Shown: one piece after another, positions 16,146-25,598 of the stretch
Layout: every line of letters starts with the position of its first letter
Position numbering within the stretch: position 1 is the first letter of the stretch
Assembly: GCF_004295795.1 (NCBI RefSeq)
Contig: NZ_SEBR01000006.1
Coordinates: 1-64,000, forward strand
Direction of reading: 5' to 3'
DNA length: 64,000 nt
Source of the DNA: Flavobacterium sp.
GTDB lineage: Bacteria; Bacteroidota; Bacteroidia; Flavobacteriales; Flavobacteriaceae
Program-made: the position numbers and the translations under genes
The notes under the pieces: model-generated
Database searches by the model: none
What the model saw: the letters and a program-made list of their open reading frames with translations, nothing else
What the model was told of the DNA's origin: nothing

Positions 16146-17729
16146 TTATTTTTTGACCAGTCGCTGGCTCACCGAACCTTGATCAGTAGTAAGTTTAACA
16201 ATATAAACTCCTGCAGACAAAGCGCTGATGTTCATTTTCCCTTCTGCAGCAGAAGTGAAAGACGCTTTTCCAACGACTTGTCCGGTGATGTTGTAGATTT
16301 CGGCAGACTGAAGCGAAACACCGTTTTTGACCGTGAAATTCACCACATCCTGAGCCGGATTCGGGTACATTCCAACCAAACCGTTGTTGAATTGGCCAGT
16401 CGCCAGATCATTTGTGATGTTCACCACATAATCCTCGATTTCACCGTAGTTGTTGGTTGGTGTAAGCGGGCTACAAGCATAAGTCGTGTTGAAAGCTGCT
16501 GCCGTAGTAGCAGATACAAGCACACGCATACGAGTGTTTCCGTCCAAAGCAGTTTCAGGAATCACGATATTTCCCGTAAGCGTTTCAGCCAATCCTGTTC
16601 CTACGTAAGTAAATTCATCTGCATCGAAAGAACCATCTTGGTTGTAGTCGATCCAAACTCCTACTGATTCATCCAACCAACCGTCTCCAGAAGGTCCGAC
16701 TGCAACAGAGATCGGGTAAGTTTGGCCAGCTGTAAGCTCGACCGCGTCAAACGCAGCCGAATAATTCGTGTAACCGTTCTCTCCGCATGTCGTAGTGTTG
16801 TTCAAAGCGCCGAAAGTAACGTTTGTCATGATGTCGCCATCCTCACAATTCAAAGGATTCGTCGCTGTTGGCGTACAATAGCAATCTGCAATCCCGTTTT
16901 GGGCAACGGCAACGGAAGCAGAAGTGTCCGTTTGGTTACTTGCAACACAAGTCGCGATTACCTGGTAAGAAGTCGCAACCGACTGGCTCACCGTGAAAGT
17001 TCCAGTTGAATTGGCAGTTCCTGTGTTTGTCCAGGTCGTTCCTCCATCGGTGGAAGCTTGAAGCTGGTAAGAGAATCCGATTGCCGTTCCAGACACCACG
17101 GCCGAAACCGTAAAGTCCGTTCCGCCGCAAACCGATGTGACGCTAGCCGTAGCCGCCCCTATATCCGGAGTTCCCGAACATTGCGTTCCCGCAGTGATGT
17201 TCAGCGTATAGTCTTCAGTTTCACCAAAACCGATACTTACGTCGATACAAGCGCCGTCGCCCCAATCGGTGTAAAGTGTTTCTTCCGGATCCTCGAATCC
17301 GTTGAAGGCATTACGGACTCTCATTCGAGTTGCACCCGTTACTGCACTTTCAGGGATAAGTACTGTGGTCGAAACAGTTCCACCTGGAGTCGCTCCTACA
17401 TAAATAAGTTCTGATTCCTCAAAACTGTTGTTGGCATTGAAATCGATGTAAGCAGCTACGACTTCACCTTGACCCTCGCCTACAGTTACAGTAAGCGTGT
17501 AAGTTTGTCCTGTCACGACATTTCCTGCAGCTGTGGCAGTAAAATCGGAATAACCGTCATCGTTGCCGCAACCGCTGTTGTTGTTGATGCCCGCAAAGGT
17601 TACGTTCTGGATCTCGTCATCCACTGAGCAATTGAGCGGATCCGGCGTACAATACTGACTGTAGCCAATACTAGAAATGGCGATAAAAGCGGGAAGAAAG
17701 AACTTCCTTAACGTAAAAGTAGTTTTCAT
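16146..17729 (-). CDS. Secreted GEVED-domain protein with T9SS type A sorting domain
   Basis: A 527-residue secreted protein. It has a signal peptide (FFLPAFIAISSIGYSQ), a first GEVED domain (about residues 50-180, ending GETEDYTLNIT), a central Ig-like stretch (about 185-285, with STDGGTTWTNT), a second GEVED domain (about 310-445, ending GEIEDYVVNIT), and a C-terminal sorting domain (about 455-527: MYPNPAQDVVNF, GVYIVKLTT, QRLVKK). The C-terminal domain is the type A signal that directs cargo through the type IX secretion system to the cell surface. GEVED domains are common in surface proteins but have no fixed function. Adhesion or polymer binding is a guess. It has its own promoter and terminator. 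Confidence 0.9.
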   Translation of the reverse strand: MKTTFTLRKFFLPAFIAISSIGYSQYCTPDPLNCSVDDEIQNVTFAGINNNSGCGNDDGYSDFTATAAGNVVTGQTYTLTVTVGEGQGEVVAAYIDFNANNSFEESELIYVGATPGGTVSTTVLIPESAVTGATRMRVRNAFNGFEDPEETLYTDWGDGACIDVSIGFGETEDYTLNITAGTQCSGTPDIGAATASVTSVCGGTDFTVSAVVSGTAIGFSYQLQASTDGGTTWTNTGTANSTGTFTVSQSVATSYQVIATCVASNQTDTSASVAVAQNGIADCYCTPTATNPLNCEDGDIMTNVTFGALNNTTTCGENGYTNYSAAFDAVELTAGQTYPISVAVGPSGDGWLDESVGVWIDYNQDGSFDADEFTYVGTGLAETLTGNIVIPETALDGNTRMRVLVSATTAAAFNTTYACSPLTPTNNYGEIEDYVVNITNDLATGQFNNGLVGMYPNPAQDVVNFTVKNGVSLQSAEIYNITGQVVGKASFTSAAEGKMNISALSAGVYIVKLTTDQGSVSQRLVKK

Positions 17730-17766
17730 ATCAAATTCGTTTTCTGATTTAAATAGTGTTGAAACC

Positions 17767-17774
17767 CAAATTTA
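17767..17774 (-). promoter_or_regulatory. Putative -7 box of the GEVED gene
   Basis: The minus strand reads TAAATTTG, a full match to TAnnTTTG, 38 bases before the ATG at 17729. The -33 element is unclear. Confidence 0.45.
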
Positions 17775-17885
17775 CCCCACACATCCAGAAAACCGCAGAA
17801 TTATCTGATAAAGTAAAGTTAAAGTTGAAACTGTGCAAGACACGGCATTGCGGCAATGGCCTAATTTTAATCAAAATCGACACCC

Positions 17886-19007
17886 GTGAGCAAGACTCGA
17901 AAAAAGCCACTTCTATGTTTCAACGACCGGGGAATTTACTGCGAGGTCGCCAACGTCTATCTTGACCCTTGGCGTCCTGTGGAAAATGCCATAATAACGC
18001 ACGGCCATTCTGACCACTCGCGTTGGGGACATAAAAACTATATCACGCACCATCAAAATGTTCCCATAATCAAGCACCGCTTGGGCGATATAAACGTGGC
18101 CGGAGTCGAATGGGGCGAGACTTTTGTAGTAAACAACGTGATCTTTTCGCTTTTTCCTGCCGGACATATTATAGGAAGCTCACAAGTCAGGGTGGAACAC
18201 AAAGGCGAAGTCTGGGTTTTCACGGGCGATTACAAAACGCAGGACGACGGGATTTCCCAACCCTATGAAGTCGTGAAATGCAACACTTTCATCACCGAAT
18301 GCACTTTCGGGTTGCCTGCGTTCAACTGGCTGCCGCAACAGGAAGTTTTCGACGACGTGAACGCGTGGTGGGCCGAGAACCAAGCCGAAAAGAAAACATC
18401 GGTAATCTTCGGATACACCTTGGGAAAAGCCCAGAACATCATAAAACACCTCGACACTTCGATAGGCAAGATCTACACGCACGGCGCGGTCGAGAACATG
18501 ACGCAGGTGATTCGCCGGATCGTCGATTTACCGCCGACCGAATTGATTACCCGGGACACCAAAAAAGAAGACTTGCTGGGCAATGTCGTAGTCGCGCCAC
18601 CAAGCGCCCACGGCTCGATATGGCTGCGAAAAATGTCTCCTTTCGTAACCGCTACAGCTTCGGGCTGGATGGCGTTTCGCGGAGCGAGGGCAAGACGCGC
18701 GATCGACAAAGGTTTCGTGCTGTCAGATCACTGTGATTGGTACGGATTACTAGATTCGATAAAAGCCACAGGATGCGAGAAAGTGATCGCAACCCACGGC
18801 TACTCGGACATTTTCTCTCGGTATTTACGCGAGGAATTGGGTTATGATGCGAGAACTGCCAAAACACAATACGAAGGCGAATCGGCAGAAATGGGCACGA
18901 GCCACGAAGGTGACGAAAACAGCGAAAAGGAATTGGAAGACGCTTCTGAAATCACGGTCGACGAAAACCTGAAATCGGAGAGAAGCATTCGCACGCTTCT
19001 GAAATAA
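17886..19007 (+). CDS. Ligase-associated DNA exonuclease (metallo-beta-lactamase fold)
   Basis: A 373-residue enzyme of the MBL/beta-CASP-like group related to mRNA 3'-processing factors and SNM1-type nucleases, known as the exonuclease partner of a bacterial DNA-repair ligase. The metal motif THGHSDH is at residues 38-44, followed by HIIGSSQ, TGDYK and a late THGYSD. The C-terminal ~50 residues are an acidic, charged tail of low complexity. The start is GTG at 17886; no in-frame ATG is close, and the conserved start LLCFNDRGIYC requires it. It is the first gene of a four-gene repair cluster (exonuclease, ligase, Lhr helicase, phosphodiesterase) and lies 95 bases before the ligase. Confidence 0.88.
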   Translation: MSKTRKKPLLCFNDRGIYCEVANVYLDPWRPVENAIITHGHSDHSRWGHKNYITHHQNVPIIKHRLGDINVAGVEWGETFVVNNVIFSLFPAGHIIGSSQVRVEHKGEVWVFTGDYKTQDDGISQPYEVVKCNTFITECTFGLPAFNWLPQQEVFDDVNAWWAENQAEKKTSVIFGYTLGKAQNIIKHLDTSIGKIYTHGAVENMTQVIRRIVDLPPTELITRDTKKEDLLGNVVVAPPSAHGSIWLRKMSPFVTATASGWMAFRGARARRAIDKGFVLSDHCDWYGLLDSIKATGCEKVIATHGYSDIFSRYLREELGYDARTAKTQYEGESAEMGTSHEGDENSEKELEDASEITVDENLKSERSIRTLLK

Positions 19008-19102
19008 TGAATAATGAATAATGAATAATGAAGGTAGTGACGCGAGAGTTGCCAAACGCTCGGCCAATTATTAACTATTAATTTTTAATTGAATTAATTG
19101 AA

Positions 19103-20704
19103 TTGAAAAATTTCGCCAACCTAATAAAAGCTCTGGATTCATCGAACAAAACGTCGGTGAAGGTCGATGCGCTCACGAATTACTTCAGGAATGCGTCCGA
19201 TCAGGACAAGGTATGGACGATCGCGATCCTGTCGCACCGACGTCCTCCAAGGCCTGTGAACACGACACTTCTGCGACTTTGGGCGAACGAGTTGGCGAAC
19301 ATCCCGCTTTGGCTTTTCGAGGAAAGTTACCATATCGTGGGCGATCTGGCCGAAACGATCGCACTTGTGATTCCCGCCACGAAAGAACATTCCGACAAAT
19401 CGCTAACGGAGTACATGCGGGAAATGATCGCCTTGAAAAAGAAATCGGACGAGGAAAAACGCGACTATCTGCACGAGAATTGGCTGTCGCTCAACTATTA
19501 CGAACGCCTGGTTTTCACCAAATTGATTACGGGAAGTTTCCGCATCGGCGTGAGCCAGAAACTTATGACGCGCGCCTTGTCGAAAGCCGTCGAGGTCGAC
19601 GAAGATCTGATTGCGCACAAACTCATGGGCGAATGGAATCCTGATTCGGTGTCGTTCCAGGAGTTGATCCTCGAGGAAAAAAGCGCTGATTTCCTTTCGA
19701 AACCTTATCCGTTTTACCTTGCCTATGCCATTGAAGGCGATGTCTCAAATTTGGGAAATGTCGAAGATTGGAGCATCGAGCACAAATGGGACGGCATCCG
19801 CTCGCAGTCGATAATTCGCGACGGAAACCTGTTCATCTGGTCGCGTGGCGAGGAATTGGTGACCGATAAATATCCGGAGTTTCACGCTTTCGCGGATGCG
19901 ATTCCGGACGGAACGGTGATCGACGGGGAAATCCTGCCTTTTCCCAACGGACAGATCGGGACTTTCAACGATCTCCAGACGCGCATCGGACGCAAAACCG
20001 TTTCGGCAGCGCTCCTGAAATCGACGCCTTGCATCATCAAAGCCTACGATTTGCTCGAGTGGAAAGGCGAAGACATCCGACAAAAATCATACGACGACAG
20101 GCGCAAATTGCTCGAAACCCTGTTTTCGGAAATTGCACCAGAGACGATTCCGCTGCAACTGTCCGAGCGGATTCGCCTGGATTCGTGGGAAGCGGTCTCG
20201 GCCGAAAGGGAACGTTCGCGCGAAATCCATTCCGAAGGCCTGATGATCAAAAAGAACGATTCGCCTTATCAGGTTGGGCGCAAAAAAGGCGATTGGTGGA
20301 AGTGGAAGATCGAGCCGTTGGCAATCGACGCCGTTCTGACATACGCCATGCGAGGCCACGGACGCCGTTCGAACCTGTTCACCGATTACACGTTCGCGCT
20401 TTGGCAGGACAAGGAGGACGGAGAAAAAGAGCTCGTGACTTTCGCCAAGGCCTATTCTGGTTTGACCGACGCCGAATTCCGCCAGGTCGACAATTGGATC
20501 CAACGCCATACGATCGAGCGTTTTGGCCCGGTTCGCAGCGTAACACCGGAACTCGTTTTCGAGATTGGCTTCGAAGGAATCGCCTTTTCCAAACGCCACA
20601 AAAGCGGAGTCGCGACGCGTTTCCCAAGGATTTTGCGTTGGCGGCACGACAAAAAGATCGACGACGCGAATTCCATCGACGATCTCAAGGCGCTGATTTG
20701 CTGA
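19103..20704 (+). CDS. ATP-dependent DNA ligase (repair-cluster type)
   Basis: A 533-residue ligase with an N-terminal DNA-binding domain (about residues 1-195), the adenylation domain with catalytic Lys228 in EHKWDGIR (about 200-410), and an OB domain (about 410-530). Other nucleotidyltransferase motifs visible are VIDGEIL and GLMIKK, plus WWKWKIEP (motif V). It seals nicks using ATP. The start is TTG at 19103, required to keep KNFANLIKALDSSNKT, the conserved N terminus. It is distinct from LigD at 45428, which has PE and POL domains. It works with the preceding exonuclease and probably the Lhr helicase and phosphodiesterase downstream, though a 741-bp repeat region separates it from those. 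Confidence 0.92.
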   Translation: MKNFANLIKALDSSNKTSVKVDALTNYFRNASDQDKVWTIAILSHRRPPRPVNTTLLRLWANELANIPLWLFEESYHIVGDLAETIALVIPATKEHSDKSLTEYMREMIALKKKSDEEKRDYLHENWLSLNYYERLVFTKLITGSFRIGVSQKLMTRALSKAVEVDEDLIAHKLMGEWNPDSVSFQELILEEKSADFLSKPYPFYLAYAIEGDVSNLGNVEDWSIEHKWDGIRSQSIIRDGNLFIWSRGEELVTDKYPEFHAFADAIPDGTVIDGEILPFPNGQIGTFNDLQTRIGRKTVSAALLKSTPCIIKAYDLLEWKGEDIRQKSYDDRRKLLETLFSEIAPETIPLQLSERIRLDSWEAVSAERERSREIHSEGLMIKKNDSPYQVGRKKGDWWKWKIEPLAIDAVLTYAMRGHGRRSNLFTDYTFALWQDKEDGEKELVTFAKAYSGLTDAEFRQVDNWIQRHTIERFGPVRSVTPELVFEIGFEGIAFSKRHKSGVATRFPRILRWRHDKKIDDANSIDDLKALIC

Positions 20705-21445
20705 GTTTGTCGCGTATCCGAATAAAAGAAACTGCGCATTCACAAATCTAAATACAGCCGCAAAAAACTTGTGCAATGCTTGCGAGAATTCGCGTTGCTT
20801 GAGTCTTGGCTCAAAAATTAACCGCGAATTCGCGAATTTATATTCGGGCACAAAGAAAATTCGCGAATTCGCGGCTTAAAAAATTACCGACGCGTCCAAA
20901 AAATAGTTGAATTGGCCGCGACGCGAGCAATGCAACTGGCACAGGCAATACAAGAATAAAGCGATTAAGATAGGATGCGCCAAAAAGTCAAATTACCTAA
21001 CGAGATTAACCGCGAATTCGCGAATTTATATTCGGGCACAAAGAAAATTCGCGAATTCGCGACTTAAAAAATTACCGACGCGTCCGAAAAATAGTTGAAT
21101 TGGCCGCGACGCGAGCAACGCAACTGGCACAGGAAATACAAGAATAAAAGCGATTAAGATAGGATGCGACGAAAAGTCAAAATTACCTAACAAGATCAAC
21201 CGCGAATTCGCGAATTTATATTCGGGCACAAAGAAAATTCGCGAATTCGCGGCTTAAAAAATAACCAATGCGTATAACAACAATTTCGATTGGCTCAGAC
21301 TTTAGCAGCGCGAACAGGCGCAGACAATTCACAAATAAAATCTGACCTGTGTTTTGACGAAGACTAAAAAGATTGACCGCGAATTCGCGAATTATCTCCT
21401 GGCCGAAAAAAAATCCGCGAAAATCCGCGTTCAAAAAAAACAAAA
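20705..21445. repeat. ~188-bp tandem repeat with CGCGAATTCGCG inverted arms, four copies
   Basis: Units begin at 20822, 21010, 21200 and 21377 (periods 188, 190, 177; the last is partial and degenerate). Each full unit starts with CCGCGAATTCGCGAATTT, a 17-base loop, then AAATTCGCGAATTCGCGG, an 18-bp perfect inverted repeat (20822-20839 with 20857-20874; 21200-21217 with 21235-21252; one base changed in the second unit). The first two units continue with matching unique-looking sequence ('ttaccgacgcgtcc', 'ttgaattggccgcgacgcgagcaa'). Every arm contains the perfect palindrome CGCGAATTCGCG. There is no gene between the ligase and helicase. Confidence 0.95.
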
Positions 21446-23911
21446 ATGTCCAACAGAAAAGAGCTTTTCCAAATTGCCGAAAACTGGTTCGAATCCCAAG
21501 ACTGGCAGCCGTTCCCATTCCAAAAAGAGACATGGACGGCCTTTCTGCAAGGAAAGCACGGCCTGCTGAACGCTCCGACGGGAAGTGGAAAAACCTACGC
21601 GCTATGGGTTCCGATCCTTCTCGATTACCTCAAAAAAAATCCCGATCCAAAAAAACATAAACCCGGTTTAAAAGCCGTCTGGATCACGCCTTTGCGCGCT
21701 TTGTCGGTCGAGATCAAGCAAGCGGCCGAACGATTGGTCGAAGGTTTGAGCGTTCCGTTCGAAGTCGCGATCCGTTCAGGTGATACATCAGCGGCCGAAA
21801 GGGCGAAACAGGCCAAAAAAATGCCGGATCTGCTCATCACGACACCAGAAAGCCTGCAACTTTTGCTCGCTTCCAAAGACTATCCGAATACGTTCAAAAA
21901 CTGCTCGGCGATCGTAGTAGACGAATGGCACGAATTGCTCGGCACAAAACGCGGCGTCCAAATGGAATTGGGCTTGTCCCGACTCAAAACGGTCGCCCCG
22001 AACCTGCGCATTTGGGGCATTTCGGCCACGATCGGAAATCTCGAACAAGCACGCCAGGTGTTGCTTGGTCCAGATTCCGAGGCTTACGAAAACTCGGTAT
22101 TGGTCAAGGCGGTGCTGCACAAGAAAATCAACGTGATTTCTATCATTCCGACCAAGATGGAAAGTTATCCGTGGCGCGGTCACATGGGTTTCCATTTGAT
22201 CGACGACGTGGCAAGAATCGTCAAGGAAAGCCGCACGACGTTGATTTTCACGAATGTGAGATCGGCTTGCGAGCTTTGGTACCAAAGGCTGCTCGACAAA
22301 TATCCGGAGTTTGCGGGCGAGATCGCGATGCACCACGGTAGTATCGATCGCGATGTCAGGATCTGGGTCGAGAACGCCATCCGGGAAGAAAAACTCAAAG
22401 CGGTAGTTTGCACCTCGAGTCTCGATCTGGGCGTCGATTTTGCGCCTGTGGAGACGATTATCCAAATTGGCGGCCCAAAAGGCGTCGCTCGTTTCATGCA
22501 ACGCGCCGGCCGCTCGAATCACAGGCCTGGAAAAGAATCGCTGATCTACTTTCTGGCGACGCACGCCATCGAGTTGGTCGAAGCATCGGCACTCAAAAAA
22601 GCGGTCGAGAACAACGTAGTCGAAGATCGGATCCCGTATCTGAATTCCTGGGACGTCCTGATCCAATATCTGAATACGCTGGCGGTTTCTGACGGATTTT
22701 TCCCCGATGAGATTTTCGGCGAAGTCAAATCCACCTTCTGTTATCAGGCGATGAGCCGCGAAGATTTCCAATGGTGTCTCAATTTTATCGTGCACGGAAG
22801 CCAAAGCCTGCACGCCTACGACGAATACAAGAAAGTCGAGATCGAGGCTGACGGCAGGTACAAAATCAACAAAAGGACAACGGCGACGCAGCACAGAATG
22901 TCCATCGGAACGATCGTGAGCGACGCTGTGATGCAGGTGAAATTCTTCTCGGGCGGTTTTATCGGATCGATCGAGGAATGGTTCATTTCCAAACTCAAAC
23001 CCGGAGACGTTTTTCAGTTCGCGGGTCGCCAACTCGAGTTGTATCGGATAAAAAACATGCAGGTTCTGGTAAAATCCACCACGAGAAAACCTTCCAAATT
23101 CGCTTCCTGGATGGGCGGACGATTGGCTTTGTCGGCCCAAATGTCAGAATTGCTGCGACAGGAATTGTATTCGGCCAACCACGGCAAAAAATCGCCGGAA
23201 CTGCATGCGATGGAACCCGTTTTCAAACGGCAGCGCAAGGAATCGATCGTGCCCGAATCCGACCAATTTCTCATCGAGACTTTCAAGACGCGCGAAGGCT
23301 ATCACGCGATCTTCTACCCGTTCGAAGGCAGATTCGTCCATGAAGCTTTGGCCTCGCTTCTCGCCTATCGCATCTCGCTTCTGGAACCGATCACGTTTTC
23401 GCTCGCTTACAACGACTACGGTTTCGAGCTTTTATCCGACAAGGAAATCGACATGCAATCGGTGATCGACAACGACCTTTTCACGACGCGTCTGGTGCAT
23501 CAGGATTTACAGACGAGCTTGAATGCGACCGAAATGGCCAGGCGCAAATTCCGGGATATTTCGGTCATTGCCGGAATGGTTTTCAGCGGTTATCCGGGCA
23601 AGATCGTCAAGGCCAAACACTTGCAGAGTTCGACGCAACTTTTGTTCGAAGTCTTTCGGGATTACGAACCCGATAACTTACTTTTGCAACAGGCGTATCG
23701 GGAAACGTTCGAACACCAGTTGGAAGAAGGCCGACTGATTCAATCCCTGGAAAGAATCGAGTCGCAAACTATCGTCTGGAAACAGTGCGAAAGGCCGACA
23801 CCATTCAGTTTCCCGATCATCACCGACCGATTGCGCGAAAAGCTTTCAAGCGAAACTTTGGCTGAGCGCATCGCCAAAATGACGGCCTCATACATGAAAG
23901 GGATAACATGA
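21446..23911 (+). CDS. Ligase-associated DEXH-box DNA helicase (Lhr-Core type)
   Basis: An 821-residue superfamily 2 helicase. Walker A is APTGSGKT at 43-50, motif Ia WITPLRAL follows, motif II is VDEWHE (Asp159-Glu160, DEWH), motif III GISATIG, and motif VI FMQRAGRSNHRPG. The region after about residue 430 matches the Lhr-Core winged helix and C-terminal domain. Lhr proteins translocate 3'-5' on single-stranded DNA and unwind RNA:DNA hybrids. The start codon overlaps no other gene. Its TGA overlaps the ATG of the phosphodiesterase gene (ATGA), proving a tight pair. It is part of the ligase/exonuclease/Lhr/MPE repair cluster described in other bacteria. Confidence 0.93.
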   Translation: MSNRKELFQIAENWFESQDWQPFPFQKETWTAFLQGKHGLLNAPTGSGKTYALWVPILLDYLKKNPDPKKHKPGLKAVWITPLRALSVEIKQAAERLVEGLSVPFEVAIRSGDTSAAERAKQAKKMPDLLITTPESLQLLLASKDYPNTFKNCSAIVVDEWHELLGTKRGVQMELGLSRLKTVAPNLRIWGISATIGNLEQARQVLLGPDSEAYENSVLVKAVLHKKINVISIIPTKMESYPWRGHMGFHLIDDVARIVKESRTTLIFTNVRSACELWYQRLLDKYPEFAGEIAMHHGSIDRDVRIWVENAIREEKLKAVVCTSSLDLGVDFAPVETIIQIGGPKGVARFMQRAGRSNHRPGKESLIYFLATHAIELVEASALKKAVENNVVEDRIPYLNSWDVLIQYLNTLAVSDGFFPDEIFGEVKSTFCYQAMSREDFQWCLNFIVHGSQSLHAYDEYKKVEIEADGRYKINKRTTATQHRMSIGTIVSDAVMQVKFFSGGFIGSIEEWFISKLKPGDVFQFAGRQLELYRIKNMQVLVKSTTRKPSKFASWMGGRLALSAQMSELLRQELYSANHGKKSPELHAMEPVFKRQRKESIVPESDQFLIETFKTREGYHAIFYPFEGRFVHEALASLLAYRISLLEPITFSLAYNDYGFELLSDKEIDMQSVIDNDLFTTRLVHQDLQTSLNATEMARRKFRDISVIAGMVFSGYPGKIVKAKHLQSSTQLLFEVFRDYEPDNLLLQQAYRETFEHQLEEGRLIQSLERIESQTIVWKQCERPTPFSFPIITDRLREKLSSETLAERIAKMTASYMKGIT

Positions 23912-24561
23912 TTCTGGAGATTGAAATTCACGGCAACCACTTTGTTTTGCACGCTTCGGGCGCGATTTTCTGGAAGGAAAAGAACATGCTTTTGATCTCC
24001 GATGTGCATTTGGGGAAAGTCTCGCATTTTCGCAAACACGGCATTGCGTTGCCCAAAACGGCTTTTTCGGGAAATTTCGATCGATTGACCGCTGTCGCCG
24101 ATTATTTCGAAGCGGAAATCATTTGTTTTCTGGGCGATCTCTTCCACTCCAAACTCAATAAGGAATGGGATGTTTTTGCCGATTGGATCAACGACAGGCC
24201 TGAAAATTTCCTGCTGATCATCGGAAACCACGACATTTTGAAACCCGAAAAATATGCTTCGGTCGGAATGGCGATCGCATCGGAACTCAAAGTCGGAAAC
24301 TTCCTTTTCACGCACGAACCCGAGGAACGCGACGGCTACTTCACGTTTTGCGGACACATTCATCCGGGAGTCAACCTGCGCGGTTCCGGACGCCAATCAC
24401 TCAACCTGCCGTGTTTTTTCCAATCAAAAAACCAGCTGATTTTACCGGCGTTTGGCGAATTTACCGGAAAATGGACTTTGGATCCGACCGAGAATGATGT
24501 GGTTTATGCGATTGCCGCAAATGAGGTCATCAAAGTCGCTTTGGTCGCGCGCAATTCTTGA
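23908..24561 (+). CDS. pdeM: Ligase-associated DNA damage response endonuclease PdeM
   Basis: A 217-residue calcineurin-like phosphoesterase of the MPE/PdeM group. Metal-binding motifs are SDVHLGK (Asp32, His34), FLGDLFHS (Asp77), IIGNHD (Asn107, His108), THEPEE (His136) and CGHIHPG (His150, His152). These are all of the ligands expected of a two-metal phosphodiesterase. Relatives are manganese-dependent DNA endonucleases encoded next to an Lhr-Core helicase, an exonuclease and a ligase. The ATG overlaps the helicase stop, indicating translational coupling. The reaction is known from relatives; the pathway this cluster repairs is not firmly established. Confidence 0.93.
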   Translation: MILEIEIHGNHFVLHASGAIFWKEKNMLLISDVHLGKVSHFRKHGIALPKTAFSGNFDRLTAVADYFEAEIICFLGDLFHSKLNKEWDVFADWINDRPENFLLIIGNHDILKPEKYASVGMAIASELKVGNFLFTHEPEERDGYFTFCGHIHPGVNLRGSGRQSLNLPCFFQSKNQLILPAFGEFTGKWTLDPTENDVVYAIAANEVIKVALVARNS

Positions 24562-24583
24562 TTTTGTTGCTCCGGACGAATAG

Positions 24584-25549
24584 TTATTTAGTGTCGATTC
24601 CGATCTTGCCATAAAAATCCTTATTCCCGGCTTTCGTCTCCAATAAACTGTGCGCCTTGCCTATTTCGGACAATGGGAAAACTTTGTTCAAGATCGGCTT
24701 GAGCTTCCCGTTTTCCACCAATTTCGTCAATTCGTCGAGTTTGTTTCGGTTCTGTCGCGTGAATACAAAATGATAGGTGGCATTTTTTCCCCAGGCTTCG
24801 ATGAGATTCTGTGGTTTTTCAATATCGACCAAGGTGACGACTTGTCCCATTTGGCTTAGGATTTTCCCGCTTTGGGAAAGCGTATCTCCTCCTATGGTAT
24901 CTATTATCACATCGACTCCCCCGTTGTTTCTCAATTTCAGGACGGCGTCGATGTAATTTTCATTTTCGTAGTCGATCACGTAGTCGGCGCCAAGTTCCGT
25001 AAGAAATTGGTGGTGGACTTTTCGTGCCGTCGTGAAAACGGTCGCTCCCATGGCTTTCGCGATTTGGATAGTAGGAATCCCTACGCCTCCGGCACCGCCG
25101 TGAATCAAAATGGATTGGTTGATCTTGAGTTGCGCTCTCGTTACCAGCATTTCCCAAGCCGTTCCCGCCGCCAAAGGAAGTGTCGCCGCCTCCAGATGGC
25201 TGATGTTTTTTGGTTTTAGTCCGATGATCGACTCGTGGGCACAATGATATTGCGCATAACTTCCTTGCCCGTTAAAAATTTCCGGCGTGTAGTAGACTTC
25301 GTCCCCGACCTTGAAATTTTCGACGCCCGCTCCGACTTCCACGATCTCACCGGAAATATCGTGACCCGTGACGACAGGAAGTTGTAGTTCATTTTTGTAA
25401 TCGCCGCGGCGCACCTGGATGTCCAAGGGGTTTACGGAGGTTGCAAATACTCTGACCAAAACTTCCCTAAAACCGGGCTTTGGAATTGGTAGCTCCACTA
25501 TTTCGAAAGTATCGACTGAACCGAATTCTTTAATTATTGCTGCTTTCAT
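24584..25549 (-). CDS. NADP-dependent zinc-free alcohol dehydrogenase / quinone oxidoreductase (MDR family)
   Basis: A 321-residue medium-chain dehydrogenase/reductase. The N-terminal GroES-like domain begins MKAAIIKEFGS, and the NADP-binding Rossmann motif GGAGGVGIPTIQIAK lies near residue 150. The catalytic zinc ligands of classic alcohol dehydrogenases are absent, placing it with the quinone oxidoreductase/enoyl reductase-like members. The promoter region holds TTAGG-N6-CCTAA at 25565-25580, the same dyad as in front of the divergently named ArsR-type gene just upstream (25599-25904, same strand). It is therefore likely controlled by that regulator. The physiological substrate is unknown. 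Confidence 0.88.
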   Translation of the reverse strand: MKAAIIKEFGSVDTFEIVELPIPKPGFREVLVRVFATSVNPLDIQVRRGDYKNELQLPVVTGHDISGEIVEVGAGVENFKVGDEVYYTPEIFNGQGSYAQYHCAHESIIGLKPKNISHLEAATLPLAAGTAWEMLVTRAQLKINQSILIHGGAGGVGIPTIQIAKAMGATVFTTARKVHHQFLTELGADYVIDYENENYIDAVLKLRNNGGVDVIIDTIGGDTLSQSGKILSQMGQVVTLVDIEKPQNLIEAWGKNATYHFVFTRQNRNKLDELTKLVENGKLKPILNKVFPLSEIGKAHSLLETKAGNKDFYGKIGIDTK

Positions 25550-25564
25550 CTTGTATTTAGTTAA

Positions 25565-25580
25565 TTAGGAAAATACCTAA
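25565..25580. promoter_or_regulatory. Operator-like dyad TTAGG-N6-CCTAA before the oxidoreductase gene
   Basis: TTAGG at 25565-25569 and CCTAA at 25576-25580 with six bases between. It lies 16 bases upstream of the ATG at 25549. The same dyad with the same spacing occurs at 25914-25929. Confidence 0.65.
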
Positions 25581-25598
25581 ATTATGAATAAAAAAATT

